Both the position numbers and the translations under genes were made by a program. From positions 1-63,397 of the forward strand of contig NZ_JAELUH010000029.1 of the NCBI RefSeq assembly GCF_016429215.1: a DNA stretch of 63,397 nucleotides. Reading direction: 5' to 3'. The notes below the pieces were generated by a model. That model saw only the letters and a program-made list of their open reading frames with translations. It had not been told where the DNA came from and made no database searches. Below, in pieces: positions 45,133 to 57,094 of the stretch. Within the stretch, counting starts at the first letter, position 1, and each line of letters starts with the position of its first letter. Source of the DNA: Herbaspirillum sp. ASV7. Its GTDB lineage: Bacteria; Pseudomonadota; Gammaproteobacteria; Burkholderiales; Burkholderiaceae_D.

Positions 45133-46691
45133 TGCCTGAGCGCGTTGCTACCCTCCAAGAGATCGACGCCTGGTTGCGCCAGGTCGCGCCCGCCGCGCAA
45201 TTGACCTCCGACTCGCGCCGCGTGGCGCCGGGTGACGTGTTCTTCGCCTATGTGGGCGATGCCGATGGCCGCTCCTATATAGCGGATGCCGTCGAGCGCG
45301 GCGCCGCCGCCGTGGTCTATGAAGCCGCCGGCTACACCTGGCCGGGCCTGGTCGAGCTGCCACACCTGGCCGTGCCCGACCTCAAGGCCAAGGCTGGCGA
45401 GATCGCCGCGGCCTGGTACGGCCAGCCTGACCAGAACATGTTGACCGTGGCCGTCACCGGCACCAACGGCAAGACTTCCTGCGCCTACTGGCTGGGTATC
45501 GCGCTGTCGCGCCTGGCCGGTGCCGGACAGGCTGGCCTGGCCGGTGTGATCGGTACCCTGGGCGTAGGGATCTTCCAGGGCGGCAAGCCGCAAGGTTTCG
45601 ACGTGACCGGCTACACCACGCCGGATGCGGTACTGCTGCAGCGCAGCCTGTCCAGGCTGGCCAAGGCCCGGGTGGGCGCGCTGGCCATCGAGGCTTCCTC
45701 CATCGGGCTGGCCCAGGGACGCATGAACGGCATGCATGTCGACGTCGCCCTGCTGACCAATTTCACGCGTGATCACCTGGATTTCCATGGTGACATGCAG
45801 ACCTACGAAGACGCCAAGCGCCAGTTGTTCCAGTGGCCGGGCTTGAAGCACGCCGTGGTCAACCTGGATGATCCGATGGGCCTGCGCCTGCTGCCCCTGC
45901 TGGCGCAGCGCCAGGTGCCGGTGATCGGTTACTCGATTGCCGACGAGGCCAAGGACGCCGCCCGCGCCGAGCCCATTGCGGCCGCTGCCGCCGGGGCCAC
46001 GCTGCTGGCCAGCCATGTGCGCAGCAGTCATGCCGGCACCGTGTTCCAGGTCGATTCGCCTTTTGGCAGTGGCCAGGTCAAGATCCAACTGGTGGGCCGC
46101 TTCAATGTCAGCAACGTGCTGGGCATCATGGGCGTACTGCTGTCGCAGGGCCTGGCCTGGGATGCCGTGGTCGGCGCCGCTGCCGCGCTGACGGCGCCTC
46201 CCGGCCGCATGCAGCAGTTCGGCGGACCCGACGTCCCGCTGATCGTCATCGACTATGCCCATACCCCGGACGCGCTGGACAAGACCCTGTCCACCCTGCG
46301 CCAGGTGGCCACCCAGCGTGGCGGCCAGCTGTGGTGCGTGTTCGGCTGCGGTGGTGACCGCGACCCGGGCAAGCGCCCGCAGATGGGCCAGATCGCCGAG
46401 CAGGCCGACCATGTGGTGCTCACCAGCGACAACCCGCGCAGCGAAGATCCGCAAGCCATCATCGACCAGATCCGCGCCGGCATGAGCCGCGTCGAGCCGG
46501 TCCAGTTGCCTGACCGTGCCGGCGCCATCCTGTGGGCCATCCGCCACGCCACCAAGGCCGATGTGGTCCTGCTGGCCGGCAAGGGGCACGAGGCCTACCA
46601 GGAAATCGCCGGCAAGAAGCTGCCCTTCCTCGATGCCGACCATGTCGCCCTGGCGCTGGCTGCGCGCTCGACCATGATGGGAGGGGCATGA
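45132..46691 (+). CDS. murE: UDP-MurNAc-L-Ala-D-Glu:meso-diaminopimelate ligase
   Basis: The 519-residue Mur ligase adds the third residue of the stem peptide. The ATP loop GTNGKTS puts Lys at 114, and DNPR at 433-436 is the motif that selects meso-diaminopimelate over lysine. TSDSRRV near the N terminus belongs to the UDP-binding domain. The ATG at 45132 overlaps the ftsI stop; a GTG one codon earlier is possible. The stop overlaps murF. Confidence 0.95.
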   Translation: MPERVATLQEIDAWLRQVAPAAQLTSDSRRVAPGDVFFAYVGDADGRSYIADAVERGAAAVVYEAAGYTWPGLVELPHLAVPDLKAKAGEIAAAWYGQPDQNMLTVAVTGTNGKTSCAYWLGIALSRLAGAGQAGLAGVIGTLGVGIFQGGKPQGFDVTGYTTPDAVLLQRSLSRLAKARVGALAIEASSIGLAQGRMNGMHVDVALLTNFTRDHLDFHGDMQTYEDAKRQLFQWPGLKHAVVNLDDPMGLRLLPLLAQRQVPVIGYSIADEAKDAARAEPIAAAAAGATLLASHVRSSHAGTVFQVDSPFGSGQVKIQLVGRFNVSNVLGIMGVLLSQGLAWDAVVGAAAALTAPPGRMQQFGGPDVPLIVIDYAHTPDALDKTLSTLRQVATQRGGQLWCVFGCGGDRDPGKRPQMGQIAEQADHVVLTSDNPRSEDPQAIIDQIRAGMSRVEPVQLPDRAGAILWAIRHATKADVVLLAGKGHEAYQEIAGKKLPFLDADHVALALAARSTMMGGA

Positions 46692-48148
46692 TGCGATTCG
46701 ACTTCCGCCAGATGCTGGAATGGATCCGCGCTGCCGAGGCGGCGGCTTCCGCGCATGTCACCCCCGGCGTGGTCAACGCCCCGGCTGGCGTGCTTGAATT
46801 GAATGACGTCGTCACCGACAGCCGTGCCGTGCAACCCGGCAATGTCTTCGTCGCCCTGCGCGGCGAGCGTTTCGATGCGCACGACTTCCTCGATGCCGTG
46901 GTCGCCCAGGGCGCCTCGGCGGTGGTGGTCGAGCGGGTGCCGGCGGGCCTGGCCGTGCCGGCCATCGTGGTCCCGGATAGCCGCGTCGCCCTGGGCCAGA
47001 TCGCCCATGGCTGGCGCAGCGCGCACGCGATTCCCGTGATCGGCGTGACCGGCAGCAACGGCAAGACCACCGTCAAGGAAATGATCGCCGCCATCCTCGC
47101 GGCCGCCTTCGGTGAAGACGGCTACCTGGCCACGCGCGGCAACTTCAACAACGAGATCGGCGTGCCGCTGACGCTGTTCCGCCTGCAGGCACAACACCAG
47201 GCGGCCGTCATCGAGATGGGCATGAACCATCCTGGCGAGATCGCGGTGCTCTCGCGCATCGCCACGCCCACGCTGGGCCTGGTCAACAATGCCCAGCGCG
47301 AGCACCAGGAATTCATGACCTCGGTGGAAGCCGTGGCGCGCGAAAATGGCGCGGTGATCCGTCACCTGGCGGCCGATGGCGTGGCGGTGTTCCCGGACGA
47401 TGATGATTTCACGGCGCTGTGGCGCGAGGAATCCGGCGCGCGCCGGGTGCTGACCTTCGGGCTGTCGACGCATGCCGATGTCAGCGCGCGCTACCAGTCG
47501 GGCGTTTTCGGTAGCACCCTGCAGGTCACGGTCAAGGGCCCGGTGGTGTCGCCGGCGCAGTTCAAGGTCGAGCTGGCGGCGGTAGGCGAACACAATGTGC
47601 GCAATGCGCTGGCCGCCACAGCCTGCGCGCTGGGCGCGGGCATCCCGGTCGAGGCCGTGGTGCGCGGGCTGGAAAGCTTTGCCCCGGTCAATGGCCGCCT
47701 GCAACGCAAGCAAGCCATCAGCGGCGCCCTGGTGATCGACGACACCTACAACGCCAACCCCGATTCCGTGCGCGCCGCCATCGACGTGCTGGCCGCCATC
47801 GAAGGCCCGCGCCTGCTGGTGCTGGGCGACATGGGCGAGGTCGGCGACCAGGGTCCGCAGTTCCATGCCGAGATCGGCGCCTATGCGCGCAGCCGGGGTA
47901 TCCCGCTGTTCTTCGGCCTGGGCGAATTGACGAAGCATGCCGTCGACGCGTATGGCGATGCACGGCAAGGGGTAGCACAGGCAGTACATTTCGACGACAT
48001 CGCGGCCCTCAATGCCGCGGTGGCGCAGGCCGCGCCGCAAGGTGCGACCATTTTGGTAAAAGGTTCACGCTTCATGAAGATGGAGCGAGTTGTACAGCAT
48101 CTGGTCAACGTTGAATCCAACACGCAACATCAACAGGAGACCCATTAG
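46688..48148 (+). CDS. murF: UDP-MurNAc-tripeptide:D-Ala-D-Ala ligase
   Basis: The 486-residue enzyme adds D-Ala-D-Ala to complete the UDP-MurNAc-pentapeptide. It has [16 protein letters not shown] in the N-terminal domain, the ATP loop [14 protein letters not shown], and the C-terminal motif [10 protein letters not shown]. The start is the ATG at 46688, which overlaps the murE stop in ATGA form; another ATG follows directly at 46691. Confidence 0.95.
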   Translation: MMRFDFRQMLEWIRAAEAAASAHVTPGVVNAPAGVLELNDVVTDSRAVQPGNVFVALRGERFDAHDFLDAVVAQGASAVVVERVPAGLAVPAIVVPDSRVALGQIAHGWRSAHAIPVIGVTGSNGKTTVKEMIAAILAAAFGEDGYLATRGNFNNEIGVPLTLFRLQAQHQAAVIEMGMNHPGEIAVLSRIATPTLGLVNNAQREHQEFMTSVEAVARENGAVIRHLAADGVAVFPDDDDFTALWREESGARRVLTFGLSTHADVSARYQSGVFGSTLQVTVKGPVVSPAQFKVELAAVGEHNVRNALAATACALGAGIPVEAVVRGLESFAPVNGRLQRKQAISGALVIDDTYNANPDSVRAAIDVLAAIEGPRLLVLGDMGEVGDQGPQFHAEIGAYARSRGIPLFFGLGELTKHAVDAYGDARQGVAQAVHFDDIAALNAAVAQAAPQGATILVKGSRFMKMERVVQHLVNVESNTQHQQETH

Positions 48149-48149
48149 C

Positions 48150-49319
48150 ATGCTGGTCTGGCTCGCTCAGAATTTTCAACAGGACCTAGGCTTTCTGCGC
48201 CTGTTCAACTTCATCACCTTCCGTGCGGTGTTCGCCACCCTCACGGCGCTGCTGATCGGCATGATCGCCGGCCCGGCCGTCATCCGCATGCTCACCCGCA
48301 TGAAGGTCGGCCAGGCGGTGCGCACCGACGGTCCCCAGACCCACCTGATCAAGTCCGGCACCCCCACCATGGGCGGCGTGCTGATCCTGATCGGCATCGG
48401 CATTTCCACGCTGCTGTGGGCCGACCTGTCCAACCGTTTCGTCTGGATCGTGTTGATCGTCACGCTCGGCTTCGGCGCCATCGGCTGGGTCGATGACTAC
48501 CGCAAGGTGGTCTATCGCGACCCACAGGGCATGCGCTCGCGCGAGAAGTATTTCTGGCAGTCGCTGATCGGCCTGGTGGCCGCGTTCTACCTGGCCTTCT
48601 CGGTCTCGGAAGTGAGCAACATGAAGGTGCTCGATCTCTTCGTGGCCTGGGTGCGTTCCGGCTTCAGCCTGGACCTGCCGCCCAAGGCCGACCTGATCGT
48701 GCCCTTCTTCAAGACCGTCAGCTATCCGCTGGGCGTGTGGGGTTTCATCGCGCTGACCTACTTCGTCATCGTCGGCACCAGCAATGCCGTGAACCTGACC
48801 GATGGCCTGGATGGCCTGGCCATCATGCCCACCGTGCTGGTGGGCGCGGCGCTGGGCCTGTTCGCCTACCTGACCGGTAGCGCCAGCTATGCCAAGTACC
48901 TGTTCATCCCGCACATTCCCGGTGCCGGCGAACTGCTGATCTTCTGCGGCGCCATGGGCGGCGCGGGCCTGGCCTTCCTCTGGTACAACGCCTATCCGGC
49001 GCAGGTGTTCATGGGCGATGTCGGCGCGCTGGCGCTGGGCGGCGCGCTGGGCACCATCGCGGTGATCGTGCGGCAGGAGATCGTGTTGTTCATCATGGGC
49101 GGCATCTTCGTGGTGGAGACGCTGTCGGTGATGATCCAGGTGGCCTATTTCAAGTACACGAAAAAGCGTTTCGGCACCGGCCGTCGCATCCTGCTGATGG
49201 CGCCGCTGCACCATCACTATGAGCAGAAGGGCTGGAAGGAAACCCAGGTGGTGGTGCGCTTCTGGATCATCACCATGATGTTGGTGCTGGTGGGCCTGTC
49301 GACGCTGAAGCTGCGCTGA
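48150..49319 (+). CDS. mraY: Phospho-MurNAc-pentapeptide translocase
   Basis: The 389-residue polytopic membrane enzyme transfers phospho-MurNAc-pentapeptide to undecaprenyl phosphate, producing lipid I. The conserved cytoplasmic loops are evident: GWVDDYRKV with the paired Asp, [10 protein letters not shown], and [12 protein letters not shown] with the His cluster. Ten hydrophobic helices are expected from the profile. It starts one base after the murF stop, with CAGGAGA upstream. Confidence 0.96.
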   Translation: MLVWLAQNFQQDLGFLRLFNFITFRAVFATLTALLIGMIAGPAVIRMLTRMKVGQAVRTDGPQTHLIKSGTPTMGGVLILIGIGISTLLWADLSNRFVWIVLIVTLGFGAIGWVDDYRKVVYRDPQGMRSREKYFWQSLIGLVAAFYLAFSVSEVSNMKVLDLFVAWVRSGFSLDLPPKADLIVPFFKTVSYPLGVWGFIALTYFVIVGTSNAVNLTDGLDGLAIMPTVLVGAALGLFAYLTGSASYAKYLFIPHIPGAGELLIFCGAMGGAGLAFLWYNAYPAQVFMGDVGALALGGALGTIAVIVRQEIVLFIMGGIFVVETLSVMIQVAYFKYTKKRFGTGRRILLMAPLHHHYEQKGWKETQVVVRFWIITMMLVLVGLSTLKLR

Positions 49320-49343
49320 CGGCGCAGCCTGGACAGGGAAAAC

Positions 49344-49375
49344 GGCGCCCCTAGCGATCTTTGCCAGGTGGCGCC
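49344..49375 (+). terminator. Hairpin in the mraY-murD gap
   Basis: GGCGCC at 49344-49349 and 49370-49375 forms a six-base stem, followed by CTTTGGGTTT. This is the longest gap between murF and ftsQ and could act as an attenuator or processing site. The stem is short and the T tract is interrupted. Confidence 0.35.
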
Positions 49376-49435
49376 CTTTGGGTTTGTAGCTGGTGATGTT
49401 TTGGATGTTCTAGAGAAGTGAGTTTGGAAACAACG

Positions 49436-51517
49436 ATGAATTATTCGGGCAAACACGTTCTGGTGCTCGGACTCGGCGAGTCCGGCCTGGCAATGGCGCG
49501 GTGGCTGGTCTACTGCGGCGCCGGCGTGCGCGTGGCCGATACCCGTGGCGAAGCGGCGCTGGCCGAGCGCCTGGCCGCCTTGCGCGCCGACGCTCCCGCA
49601 GCCGAGGCCGTGCTGGGCCAGCCGCTTGCGCCGGCCTTGCTGGAGGGCGTGGACTTTGTCGCGGTCAGCCCGGGTCTGGCGCCCGAAGGCGACCTGGCGC
49701 CGTTGATGCCGGCCATCGCCGAGCGCGGCCTGCCGCTGTGGGGCGAGATCGAATTGTTCGCCCAGGCCCTGGCGGCCCTGCGTGAAGAGACCCTGTACCA
49801 GCCTAAGGTCCTGGCCATCACCGGCACCAACGGCAAGACCACGGTCACCCGCCTGACCGGCCTGTTGTGCCAGCGTGCCGGCCTGTCGGTGCAGGTGGCC
49901 GGCAACATCAGCCCGGCCGCGCTGGATGTGCTGCGCGAAGCAGTGATCAAAGACAAGATCTTCCTGGCCGAACTGGCCGAGCAGGATGCGATCGCTGCCG
50001 CCCAGGCGCAAGCCGAGGCCGAAGCGCAGGCCGCACAGCAAGCCGTGCTGGATGCCCAGCAGGCCGCCGAGGCCGAAAAGCATCGCCGCGCCGCCGCCCG
50101 TATCGAGGAAGCCGCTGCCATCACCATCCCGGTCGTTTCGACCGGACGCGCCGACGTGGCCGCACCAGCCGAGGAAGTCGCCCCGCAGCTGGACTTGCTG
50201 CATGCCGCCGAGAAGGCGGACAGCACTGACCAGGCGCACGAGGTGGACGAGTCGGCAGCCGAAGCAGACAGCGACGATCAGGTAGCCGCCGAAGCTGAGG
50301 TCGATGCCGAAGTCCCTGCCGCACAGAGCATCGATCCTGCTGTCGAGGCCACGCTGGAAGTGGCCTCCGACGCCGTGCCGCAAGCTGACCCCGATGCTCC
50401 CGCCACGACCGGTGAAGCGATGAACCTGGGCGACTTCATGGAAGTCTCCCGCAAGGCCGAGGAAGATGCGCTGGTGGAAGTCCCTCCGCCGCCTCCGCCG
50501 GAGCCGACCTATCGCGGCTCCATGCCGCAAGCCTGGGTGCTGGAATTGTCCAGCTTCCAGCTGCATACCACGCACAGCCTGCAGGCTGATGCCGCCACCG
50601 TGCTGAACCTGACCCAGGACCACCTGGACTGGCACGGCAGCATGGAAGCCTATGCCGCCGACAAGGCCCGCATCTTCGGCCAGGACACCGTGCGCGTGCT
50701 CAACCGCGATGATGCGCTGGTCATGGAAATGACGACGGCCGCCGCGCCCGTCTCGACCTTCGGCCTGGATGAGCCCGAGACCCCCAACAGCTTCGGCCTG
50801 GTCAATGACAACGGCATGCTGTGGCTGGCCAATGCCTTCGTCCATGAAGACGACGAAGTGCCGGAAGGCAAGCGCCGCCGCAAGCAGAAGGACATGCTGC
50901 CGCCGCCGGTGACCGTCAAGCGCCTGATGCCGGCCGATGCCCTGAAGATCCGTGGCGCCCACAATGCCATGAACGCGCTGGCCGCACTGGCACTGTGCCG
51001 CGCCGTCGACCTGCCGATGGCGCCGCTGCTGCACGGCCTGCGCGACTACACAGGCGAGCCGCACCGGGTCGAGCTGGTCGGCGTGATCCAGGAAGTGGAC
51101 TACTACGACGACAGCAAGGGCACCAACGTTGGTGCCACCGTGGCAGCCTTGAACGGCCTGGGTTTGGGCGGCCGTCCCAATCGCATCGTGCTGATTGCCG
51201 GTGGCGATGGCAAGGGCCAGGATTTTTCGCCGCTGGATCTGCCGGTGCAGAAATACGCGCGCACCGTGCTGCTGATCGGCCGCGACGCCCCGGCCATCCG
51301 TGCCGCGCTGGCCGGCAGCGGTGTCGAGCTGGTCGATTGCGCCAGCCTGGAACAGGCCGTGGAGCAAGCCGCCACCATCGCCCAGGCGGGCGACATCGTG
51401 TTGCTGTCGCCGGCTTGCGCCAGCCTGGACATGTTCCGCAACTATGCCCATCGCGCCGAGGTCTTCGTGGATGCGGTGCGCGAAGTGGCGCTTTCCCGTG
51501 GTGAGGTGCTGGTATGA
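49436..51517 (+). CDS. murD: UDP-MurNAc-L-Ala:D-Glu ligase with large internal insertion
   Basis: MurD adds D-glutamate to UDP-MurNAc-L-Ala. The protein has 693 residues, well over the usual 440-500. The N-terminal domain ([11 protein letters not shown]) and the ATP loop GTNGKTT near 130 are normal. After [13 protein letters not shown] (~159-171), about 190 residues of Ala/Glu/Gln- then Asp/Glu/Val-rich low-complexity sequence follow, ending in PPPPPPEP. The fold then resumes at residue ~363 with [24 protein letters not shown] and, near the end, DDSKGTN. A shorter charged insert ([10 protein letters not shown]) lies before the C-terminal domain. Key motifs are intact, so the enzyme is presumably active. 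A GTG at 49418 would add six residues. Confidence 0.94.
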   Translation: MNYSGKHVLVLGLGESGLAMARWLVYCGAGVRVADTRGEAALAERLAALRADAPAAEAVLGQPLAPALLEGVDFVAVSPGLAPEGDLAPLMPAIAERGLPLWGEIELFAQALAALREETLYQPKVLAITGTNGKTTVTRLTGLLCQRAGLSVQVAGNISPAALDVLREAVIKDKIFLAELAEQDAIAAAQAQAEAEAQAAQQAVLDAQQAAEAEKHRRAAARIEEAAAITIPVVSTGRADVAAPAEEVAPQLDLLHAAEKADSTDQAHEVDESAAEADSDDQVAAEAEVDAEVPAAQSIDPAVEATLEVASDAVPQADPDAPATTGEAMNLGDFMEVSRKAEEDALVEVPPPPPPEPTYRGSMPQAWVLELSSFQLHTTHSLQADAATVLNLTQDHLDWHGSMEAYAADKARIFGQDTVRVLNRDDALVMEMTTAAAPVSTFGLDEPETPNSFGLVNDNGMLWLANAFVHEDDEVPEGKRRRKQKDMLPPPVTVKRLMPADALKIRGAHNAMNALAALALCRAVDLPMAPLLHGLRDYTGEPHRVELVGVIQEVDYYDDSKGTNVGATVAALNGLGLGGRPNRIVLIAGGDGKGQDFSPLDLPVQKYARTVLLIGRDAPAIRAALAGSGVELVDCASLEQAVEQAATIAQAGDIVLLSPACASLDMFRNYAHRAEVFVDAVREVALSRGEVLV

Positions 51518-52779
51518 AACTGAACCTGTCTTCGATGCGCAACTGGCTGGGCGGCTTGAAGGAAGCCGCGCCGGCCGCGACCGGGCGCGCGCGCACCGGC
51601 CGTGGCAGCGCATCGGGCAGCGTCGGTTTCGAGCAGCGCTCGCGCATGATGGAATACGACCAGCCGCTGATCTGGGTGGTGTTGCTGCTGATGCTGTTCG
51701 GCATGGTGATGGTGTATTCGGCCTCGGTGGCCTTGCCGGATTCGCCCAAGTACGCGTCGTATTCGAATTACCACTTCCTGATCCGCCAGGCCATCTTCAT
51801 CGTGCTCTCCATCATTGCCGGTGCGATCGCCTTCCGCGTGCGTATCGAGACCTGGCAGAAGTGGGCACCCTACCTGTTCGCCATCACCATGATCCTGCTG
51901 CTGCTGGTATTGATTCCGGGCGTGGGCAAGGGTGTCAATGGCGCCAAGCGCTGGCTGTCGTTAAAGATCATCAACCTGCAGCCCTCCGAGCTGATGAAGC
52001 TGTTCATCGTGCTCTACGCCGCCGACTACACGGTACGCAAGCAAGCCGTGATGCATAAGCTGCTCAAGGGTTTTGCCCCGATGGCGGTGGCCGTGGGCGT
52101 GGCAGGCCTGTTGCTGCTGCTGGAACCCGACCTGGGCGCCTTCGGCGTGATCGCCTGCATCGCCATGGGCATCCTGTTCCTGGGCGGGATCAATGGTGTC
52201 TGGTTCGGCGGTATCGGTGCCACGCTGGTGGGGGTGTTCTCGCTGGTGATCATCAGTTCGCCCTGGCGGCGCGAGCGTATCTTCGCCTACCTCAATCCCT
52301 GGGAAGAAGAAAACGCCCTGGGCAAGGCCTACCAGCTGTCGCACTCGCTGATCGCCTTCGGCCGCGGCGAGCTGTTCGGCGTGGGCCTGGGCAGCAGCGT
52401 GGAAAAACTGCATTACCTGCCCGAGGCCCATACCGACTTCCTGCTGGCCGTCATCGGCGAGGAACTCGGCTTTGTCGGCGTGATGGTGGTGGTGCTGCTG
52501 TTCTACTGGCTGGTCAAGCATGCCTTCGAGATCGGCCGCCAGGCCATCGCCCTGGACCTGACCTTTGCCGGTCTGGTAGCCAAGGGCATCGGCATCTGGC
52601 TGGGCGTGCAAGCCTTCATCAACATGGGCGTGAACCTGGGCTTGCTGCCGACCAAGGGCCTGACCCTGCCGTTGATGAGCTATGGTGGCTCGGGCGTGCT
52701 GCTGAACTGCGTCGGCCTGGCCATCCTGTTGCGTATCGATTATGAGAATCGTGTCCTGATGCGCGGAGGTCGCCTATGA
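51514..52779 (+). CDS. ftsW: Septal peptidoglycan glycosyltransferase FtsW
   Basis: The 421-residue SEDS-family protein polymerises septal glycan strands with FtsI. A polar N terminus of about 50 residues precedes roughly ten transmembrane helices. The SEDS motifs include KRWL in the first extracellular loop region, LQPSELMKL, and the C-terminal [10 protein letters not shown]. It overlaps murD and murG by four bases each, which indicates translational coupling. Confidence 0.95.
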   Translation: MKLNLSSMRNWLGGLKEAAPAATGRARTGRGSASGSVGFEQRSRMMEYDQPLIWVVLLLMLFGMVMVYSASVALPDSPKYASYSNYHFLIRQAIFIVLSIIAGAIAFRVRIETWQKWAPYLFAITMILLLLVLIPGVGKGVNGAKRWLSLKIINLQPSELMKLFIVLYAADYTVRKQAVMHKLLKGFAPMAVAVGVAGLLLLLEPDLGAFGVIACIAMGILFLGGINGVWFGGIGATLVGVFSLVIISSPWRRERIFAYLNPWEEENALGKAYQLSHSLIAFGRGELFGVGLGSSVEKLHYLPEAHTDFLLAVIGEELGFVGVMVVVLLFYWLVKHAFEIGRQAIALDLTFAGLVAKGIGIWLGVQAFINMGVNLGLLPTKGLTLPLMSYGGSGVLLNCVGLAILLRIDYENRVLMRGGRL

Positions 52780-53858
52780 GCGCGCCGCGCAAACTGCTGA
52801 TCATGGCGGCCGGTACCGGCGGCCATATCTTCCCCGGCCTGGCCATTGCCGACACCATGCGCGCGCGTGGCTGGCAGGTCAGCTGGCTGGGCACCACCCA
52901 CGGCATGGAGCGCGAACTGGTGCCGCGCCATGGCGTGGAGATGGACAGCATCGTCTTCGCCGGCCTGCGCGGCAAGGGCCTGATGCATACGGTCAAGGGC
53001 GTGTGGCGCCTGGCGGCCAGCTTCTTCCGTTGCTTCGCCATCCTTGGACGGCGTCGTCCGGATGTGGTGCTGGGCATGGGCGGCTATGTCACCGTGCCGG
53101 GCGGCGCCATGGCGCGCCTGCGCGGCAAGCCGCTGGTGCTGGTCAATGCGGATGCGGCGCTGCTGCTGTCCAACAAGACCCTGACACCGCTGGCTGACAA
53201 GGTGCTGTTCGGATTCCCGGCCGATTTCGGTCGTGCCGCCGGCAAGGCCGAGGTGACCGGTAATCCCGTGCGCCAGGAGATCATCGCCCTGCCGCAGCCG
53301 GCCCAGCGTTATGCCGGCCGCAGCGGCCCGCTGAAGATCCTGGTGGTGGGCGGCAGCCTGGGTGCCAAGGTGTTGAACGACAACGTGCCGGCGGCGCTGG
53401 CCCAGCTGCCGGCAGAGCTGCGCCCGCAGGTCACGCACCAGTCGGGCAAGCAGCATATCGAGGCCTTGCGCGCTGCCTACGCCAAGGCCGGCGTGCAGGC
53501 CGAGGTGCTCGATTTCATCGACGACATGCCACGCCGCTATGCTGAGGCCGACCTGGTGATCTGCCGTGCCGGCGCCATCACGGTGTCCGAGCTGACCGCC
53601 GCAGGGGTGGCCAGCGTGCTGGTGCCGCTGGCGGTCTCGACCACCTCGCACCAGATCGACAACGCCAGGTGGATGGCACAGAACAAGGCGGCAATCCATT
53701 TGCCGCAACGCGAACTGACGCCGGATCATCTGGCCGGTTTGCTCAAGAAACTGGACCGCGCTGCATGCCATGAGATGGCGCAGGCGGCATACGAACAAGG
53801 CCGGCGCGATGCCAACGAGGCAATCGCGCAGGTGCTGGAAGGACTGGTAACACCATGA
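52776..53858 (+). CDS. murG: UDP-GlcNAc:lipid I N-acetylglucosaminyltransferase
   Basis: The 360-residue GT-B enzyme makes lipid II at the inner face of the membrane. Its N-terminal glycine loop is [15 protein letters not shown], a second loop [10 protein letters not shown] follows, and the C-terminal domain has [12 protein letters not shown] and the donor-binding [11 protein letters not shown]. Start and stop overlap ftsW and murC by four bases. Confidence 0.96.
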   Translation: MSAPRKLLIMAAGTGGHIFPGLAIADTMRARGWQVSWLGTTHGMERELVPRHGVEMDSIVFAGLRGKGLMHTVKGVWRLAASFFRCFAILGRRRPDVVLGMGGYVTVPGGAMARLRGKPLVLVNADAALLLSNKTLTPLADKVLFGFPADFGRAAGKAEVTGNPVRQEIIALPQPAQRYAGRSGPLKILVVGGSLGAKVLNDNVPAALAQLPAELRPQVTHQSGKQHIEALRAAYAKAGVQAEVLDFIDDMPRRYAEADLVICRAGAITVSELTAAGVASVLVPLAVSTTSHQIDNARWMAQNKAAIHLPQRELTPDHLAGLLKKLDRAACHEMAQAAYEQGRRDANEAIAQVLEGLVTP

Positions 53859-55282
53859 AGCATCGCGTCAAGAACATCCACTTCGTCGGCATCGGCGGCT
53901 CAGGCATGAGCGGCATCGCCGAAGTGCTGCTCAATCTCGGCTACGGCGTCTCGGGCTCCGACCTGGGCAGCAACGCCGCCACCCAGCGCCTGGCGCAGCT
54001 GGGTGCGACGATCCGTCAGGGCCATGCCGCCGAGCACATCGACGGCGCCGACGCCATCGTCACTTCCACCGCCGTCAAGGGCGACAACCCGGAAGTGCTG
54101 GCCGCGCGCAAGAAACACATCCCCATCGTGCCCCGTGCGGTGATGCTGGGCGAGCTGATGCGCCTGAAGAAGGGTATCGCCATCGCCGGCACCCACGGCA
54201 AGACCACCACCACTAGCCTGGTGGCCAGCGTGCTGGCGCAAGGCGGGCTGGATCCGACCTTCGTCATCGGCGGCCGCCTCACCAGTGCCGGCGCCAATGC
54301 CAAGCTGGGTACCGGTGAATTCATCGTGGCCGAGGCCGATGAATCGGATGCATCCTTCCTGAACCTGACGCCGGTCATCGAGGTCATCACCAACATCGAT
54401 GCCGATCACATGGAGACCTACAACCATGACTTCGCGCGCCTGAAGCAGGCCTTCGTCGAGTTCACCCAGCGCCTGCCTTTCTATGGCGTGGCCGTGGTCT
54501 GCCTGGACGACCCGCACGTGCGCGAGATCATGCCCATGATCTCCAAGCCGCTGTTGACCTATGGTTTCCACGAAGACGCCGATGTGCGCGCCATCGACGC
54601 CAAGGCGGTCGAGGGCCACATGGAATTCACGGTGATCCAGGACGGCTTCGCCCCCATGCAGGTGAGCCTGAACCAGCCCGGCATGCACAATGTGCAGAAC
54701 GCTTGCGCTGCCATCGCCATCGCCCGCGAACTGGACGTGGACGACGCCGCCACCCAGAAGGCACTGACCGATTTCAACGGCGTGGGCCGTCGCTTCACCC
54801 GCTATGGCGAAGTCCCCATCGTCGATGGCGAGGGCAAGCCGGCCGGGCATTTCACGCTGGTGGACGACTACGGCCACCATCCGGTCGAGACCGCCGCCAC
54901 CATCGCCGCTGCCCGTGGCGCCTATCCGGGCCGCCGCCTGGTGCTGGCGTTCCAGCCGCATCGTTACACCCGCACGCGCGACCTGTTCGAGGACTTCGTC
55001 AAGGTGCTGTCTTCGCCGGACGTGCTGGTGCTGGCCGAGGTGTATTCGGCCGGCGAAGCTCCCATCGTGGCCGCCGACGGCCGCTCGCTGGCGCATGCGC
55101 TGCGCGCGGCCGGCAAGGTCGAGCCGGTCTTCGTGGACGACATCGCCAACATGCCGGAAACCATCCGCAACGTGGTGCGTGACGGCGACGTGGTCATGAC
55201 CATGGGCGCCGGATCGATTTCGGCCGTGCCGGGGCGCCTGGTGGCGCAGGCCGGTATCAAGAATGAACAGGGGGCCGCATGA
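53855..55282 (+). CDS. murC: UDP-MurNAc:L-alanine ligase
   Basis: The 475-residue enzyme begins stem-peptide synthesis. It has the N-terminal UDP-binding loop [13 protein letters not shown], the ATP loop GTHGKTT with Lys at 116, [12 protein letters not shown] and the DDYGHHP motif. Length is normal for MurC. It overlaps murG and ddlB by four bases. The Mur ligases C to F are all in this cluster. Confidence 0.96.
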   Translation: MKHRVKNIHFVGIGGSGMSGIAEVLLNLGYGVSGSDLGSNAATQRLAQLGATIRQGHAAEHIDGADAIVTSTAVKGDNPEVLAARKKHIPIVPRAVMLGELMRLKKGIAIAGTHGKTTTTSLVASVLAQGGLDPTFVIGGRLTSAGANAKLGTGEFIVAEADESDASFLNLTPVIEVITNIDADHMETYNHDFARLKQAFVEFTQRLPFYGVAVVCLDDPHVREIMPMISKPLLTYGFHEDADVRAIDAKAVEGHMEFTVIQDGFAPMQVSLNQPGMHNVQNACAAIAIARELDVDDAATQKALTDFNGVGRRFTRYGEVPIVDGEGKPAGHFTLVDDYGHHPVETAATIAAARGAYPGRRLVLAFQPHRYTRTRDLFEDFVKVLSSPDVLVLAEVYSAGEAPIVAADGRSLAHALRAAGKVEPVFVDDIANMPETIRNVVRDGDVVMTMGAGSISAVPGRLVAQAGIKNEQGAA

Positions 55283-56283
55283 TCAGCCAGGAACAGATCA
55301 AGGCCTTTGGCCGTGTGGGCGTGCTCTTCGGCGGTCGTTCGGCCGAGCGCGAAGTGTCGCTGATGTCCGGTAACGGCGTGCTGCAGGCCTTGCGCAGCAA
55401 GGGTGTGGATGCGCATCCCTTCGACCCGGGCGTGCGCTCGCTGGGCGAACTGCAGGCCGAGAAGTTCGACCGTGTCTTCATCGCCCTGCATGGCCGCTAT
55501 GGTGAGGATGGCACCCTGCAAGGTGCGCTGGAACAGATGGGCCTGCCCTATACCGGCCCTGGCGTGATGGCTTCCAGCATCGCCATGGACAAGGTCATGA
55601 CCAAGCGCGTGTGGCTTTCCTACGGACTGCCTACGCCGCGCTTCGAGGTGCTCGATGCCCGTGCCACCACCCGCGAGCAACTGCGGGTGGTCCCCGACGG
55701 GCTGGGCCTGCCGCTGATGCTGAAGGCGCCGCACGAAGGATCGACCATCGGCATCGCCAGGGTCAACGGCTATTCGGACATGCAGGAAGGTTTCGACCTC
55801 TGCGCCCGCTACGACAGCGTGGTGCTGGCCGAGGAATTCATCCGTGGTCGCGAGCTGACCGTGCCGGTGCTGGGCGCAGGCCGCGAAGCGCGTGCGCTGC
55901 CGGTCATCGAGATCTGCGCACCGGAAGGCAACTACGACTACCAGAACAAGTATTTCACCGACGTCACGAAATATTTCTGCCCGGCGCCGCTGGCGGAGGA
56001 ACTGACGCGCCACATCCAAGATCTGGCGGTACAGGCCTTCAATGCGCTGGGTTGCCGTGGCTGGGGCCGGGTCGACTTCATGCTGCGCGAAAGCGCCGGC
56101 AAGTCCGAGCCCTACCTCATCGAGATCAATACCTCGCCCGGCATGACCGGCCATTCGCTGGTGCCGATGGCGGCCAAGGCGCTGGGCATGAGTTACGAAG
56201 ACCTGTGCTGCGAGATCCTGCAGATGGCCGCATTGGACATGCGCCCGTCCAAGGACTGGACGCCGCAGGCGGGGCAGTCGTGA
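55279..56283 (+). CDS. ddlB: D-alanine:D-alanine ligase
   Basis: The 334-residue ATP-grasp enzyme makes the D-Ala-D-Ala dipeptide used by MurF. Conserved parts are [34 protein letters not shown] and the metal-binding [11 protein letters not shown]. The Tyr/Ser pattern around EDG and the loop agree with D-Ala rather than D-lactate specificity, but this is not certain by eye. The start overlaps murC. Confidence 0.94.
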   Translation: MISQEQIKAFGRVGVLFGGRSAEREVSLMSGNGVLQALRSKGVDAHPFDPGVRSLGELQAEKFDRVFIALHGRYGEDGTLQGALEQMGLPYTGPGVMASSIAMDKVMTKRVWLSYGLPTPRFEVLDARATTREQLRVVPDGLGLPLMLKAPHEGSTIGIARVNGYSDMQEGFDLCARYDSVVLAEEFIRGRELTVPVLGAGREARALPVIEICAPEGNYDYQNKYFTDVTKYFCPAPLAEELTRHIQDLAVQAFNALGCRGWGRVDFMLRESAGKSEPYLIEINTSPGMTGHSLVPMAAKALGMSYEDLCCEILQMAALDMRPSKDWTPQAGQS

Positions 56284-56313
56284 TGGTTCGGATTTAAGGG
56301 AGCGCGCGCGTCG

Positions 56314-57084
56314 ATGTGGCAGGACGTCAAGATGCTCAACGCCATCAGCAGTGCGCTCATCGCGCTGGTGCTGCTGGCCCTGGTGGCATCAGGTTTGTGG
56401 TGGGTGGCGCAGCGGCCGATGTTTACGCTGCACACGATACGCATAGAGAGTGCCAGCGAGTTGCCGCTGGAAAAGGTCAATGCCTTGACGGTGCGGGCCA
56501 CGGCGGTGCCGCGCATCCATGGCAACTTCTTCACGGCCGACCTGACGGCGGTGCGGGCCGCCTTCGAGGCGGTGCCCTGGGTGCGCAAGGCGATGGTGCG
56601 GCGGGAATGGCCGGACCGGCTGGTGGTGAAGATCGAGGAACATCGTGCCCTGGGTACCTGGGGCGAGGATGGCAAGTTGTTGTCGCAGAAGGGTGATGTC
56701 TTCACCGCCAACCTGGCCGAGGCCGAGGATGACGGTGACCTGCTGGAGTTTGATGGCCCGCCCGGCAGCGAGAAGCAGGTCGTGACGAGGCTGGAGCAGT
56801 TCCGCGAGTGGTTTGCGCCGATGAAGCTGGCGCCGGAATCGCTGGTGCTGTCCAACCGCTATGCCTGGACCGTGAAGCTGGACAATGGCATGACCGTCGA
56901 ACTGGGGCGCGACCAGGGCGATGCGGTGCTCAAGGAACGTATTGCGCGGCTGGTGGCGGTGTATCCGCAGTTGCTGGAAAGATTGCAGGGCAAGATAGAG
57001 AGCGTCGACTTGCGCTATCCCAACGGGATGGCGCTCAAGGCGGATGGAATGGTGCTGGCGGCATTGAACGGGAAAAAGAAATAA
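56314..57084 (+). CDS. ftsQ: Cell division protein FtsQ
   Basis: The 256-residue bitopic protein has a single transmembrane segment (about residues 8-30), a POTRA domain just after it (FTLHTIRIESASE) and a beta domain with VPWVRKAMVRREWPDRL, the conserved FtsQ core. It recruits FtsL and FtsB to the septum. It starts 30 bases after ddlB with AAGGGAG upstream. The N-terminal cytoplasmic part is very short. Confidence 0.92.
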   Translation: MWQDVKMLNAISSALIALVLLALVASGLWWVAQRPMFTLHTIRIESASELPLEKVNALTVRATAVPRIHGNFFTADLTAVRAAFEAVPWVRKAMVRREWPDRLVVKIEEHRALGTWGEDGKLLSQKGDVFTANLAEAEDDGDLLEFDGPPGSEKQVVTRLEQFREWFAPMKLAPESLVLSNRYAWTVKLDNGMTVELGRDQGDAVLKERIARLVAVYPQLLERLQGKIESVDLRYPNGMALKADGMVLAALNGKKK

Positions 57085-57094
57085 GCGGAACGAT

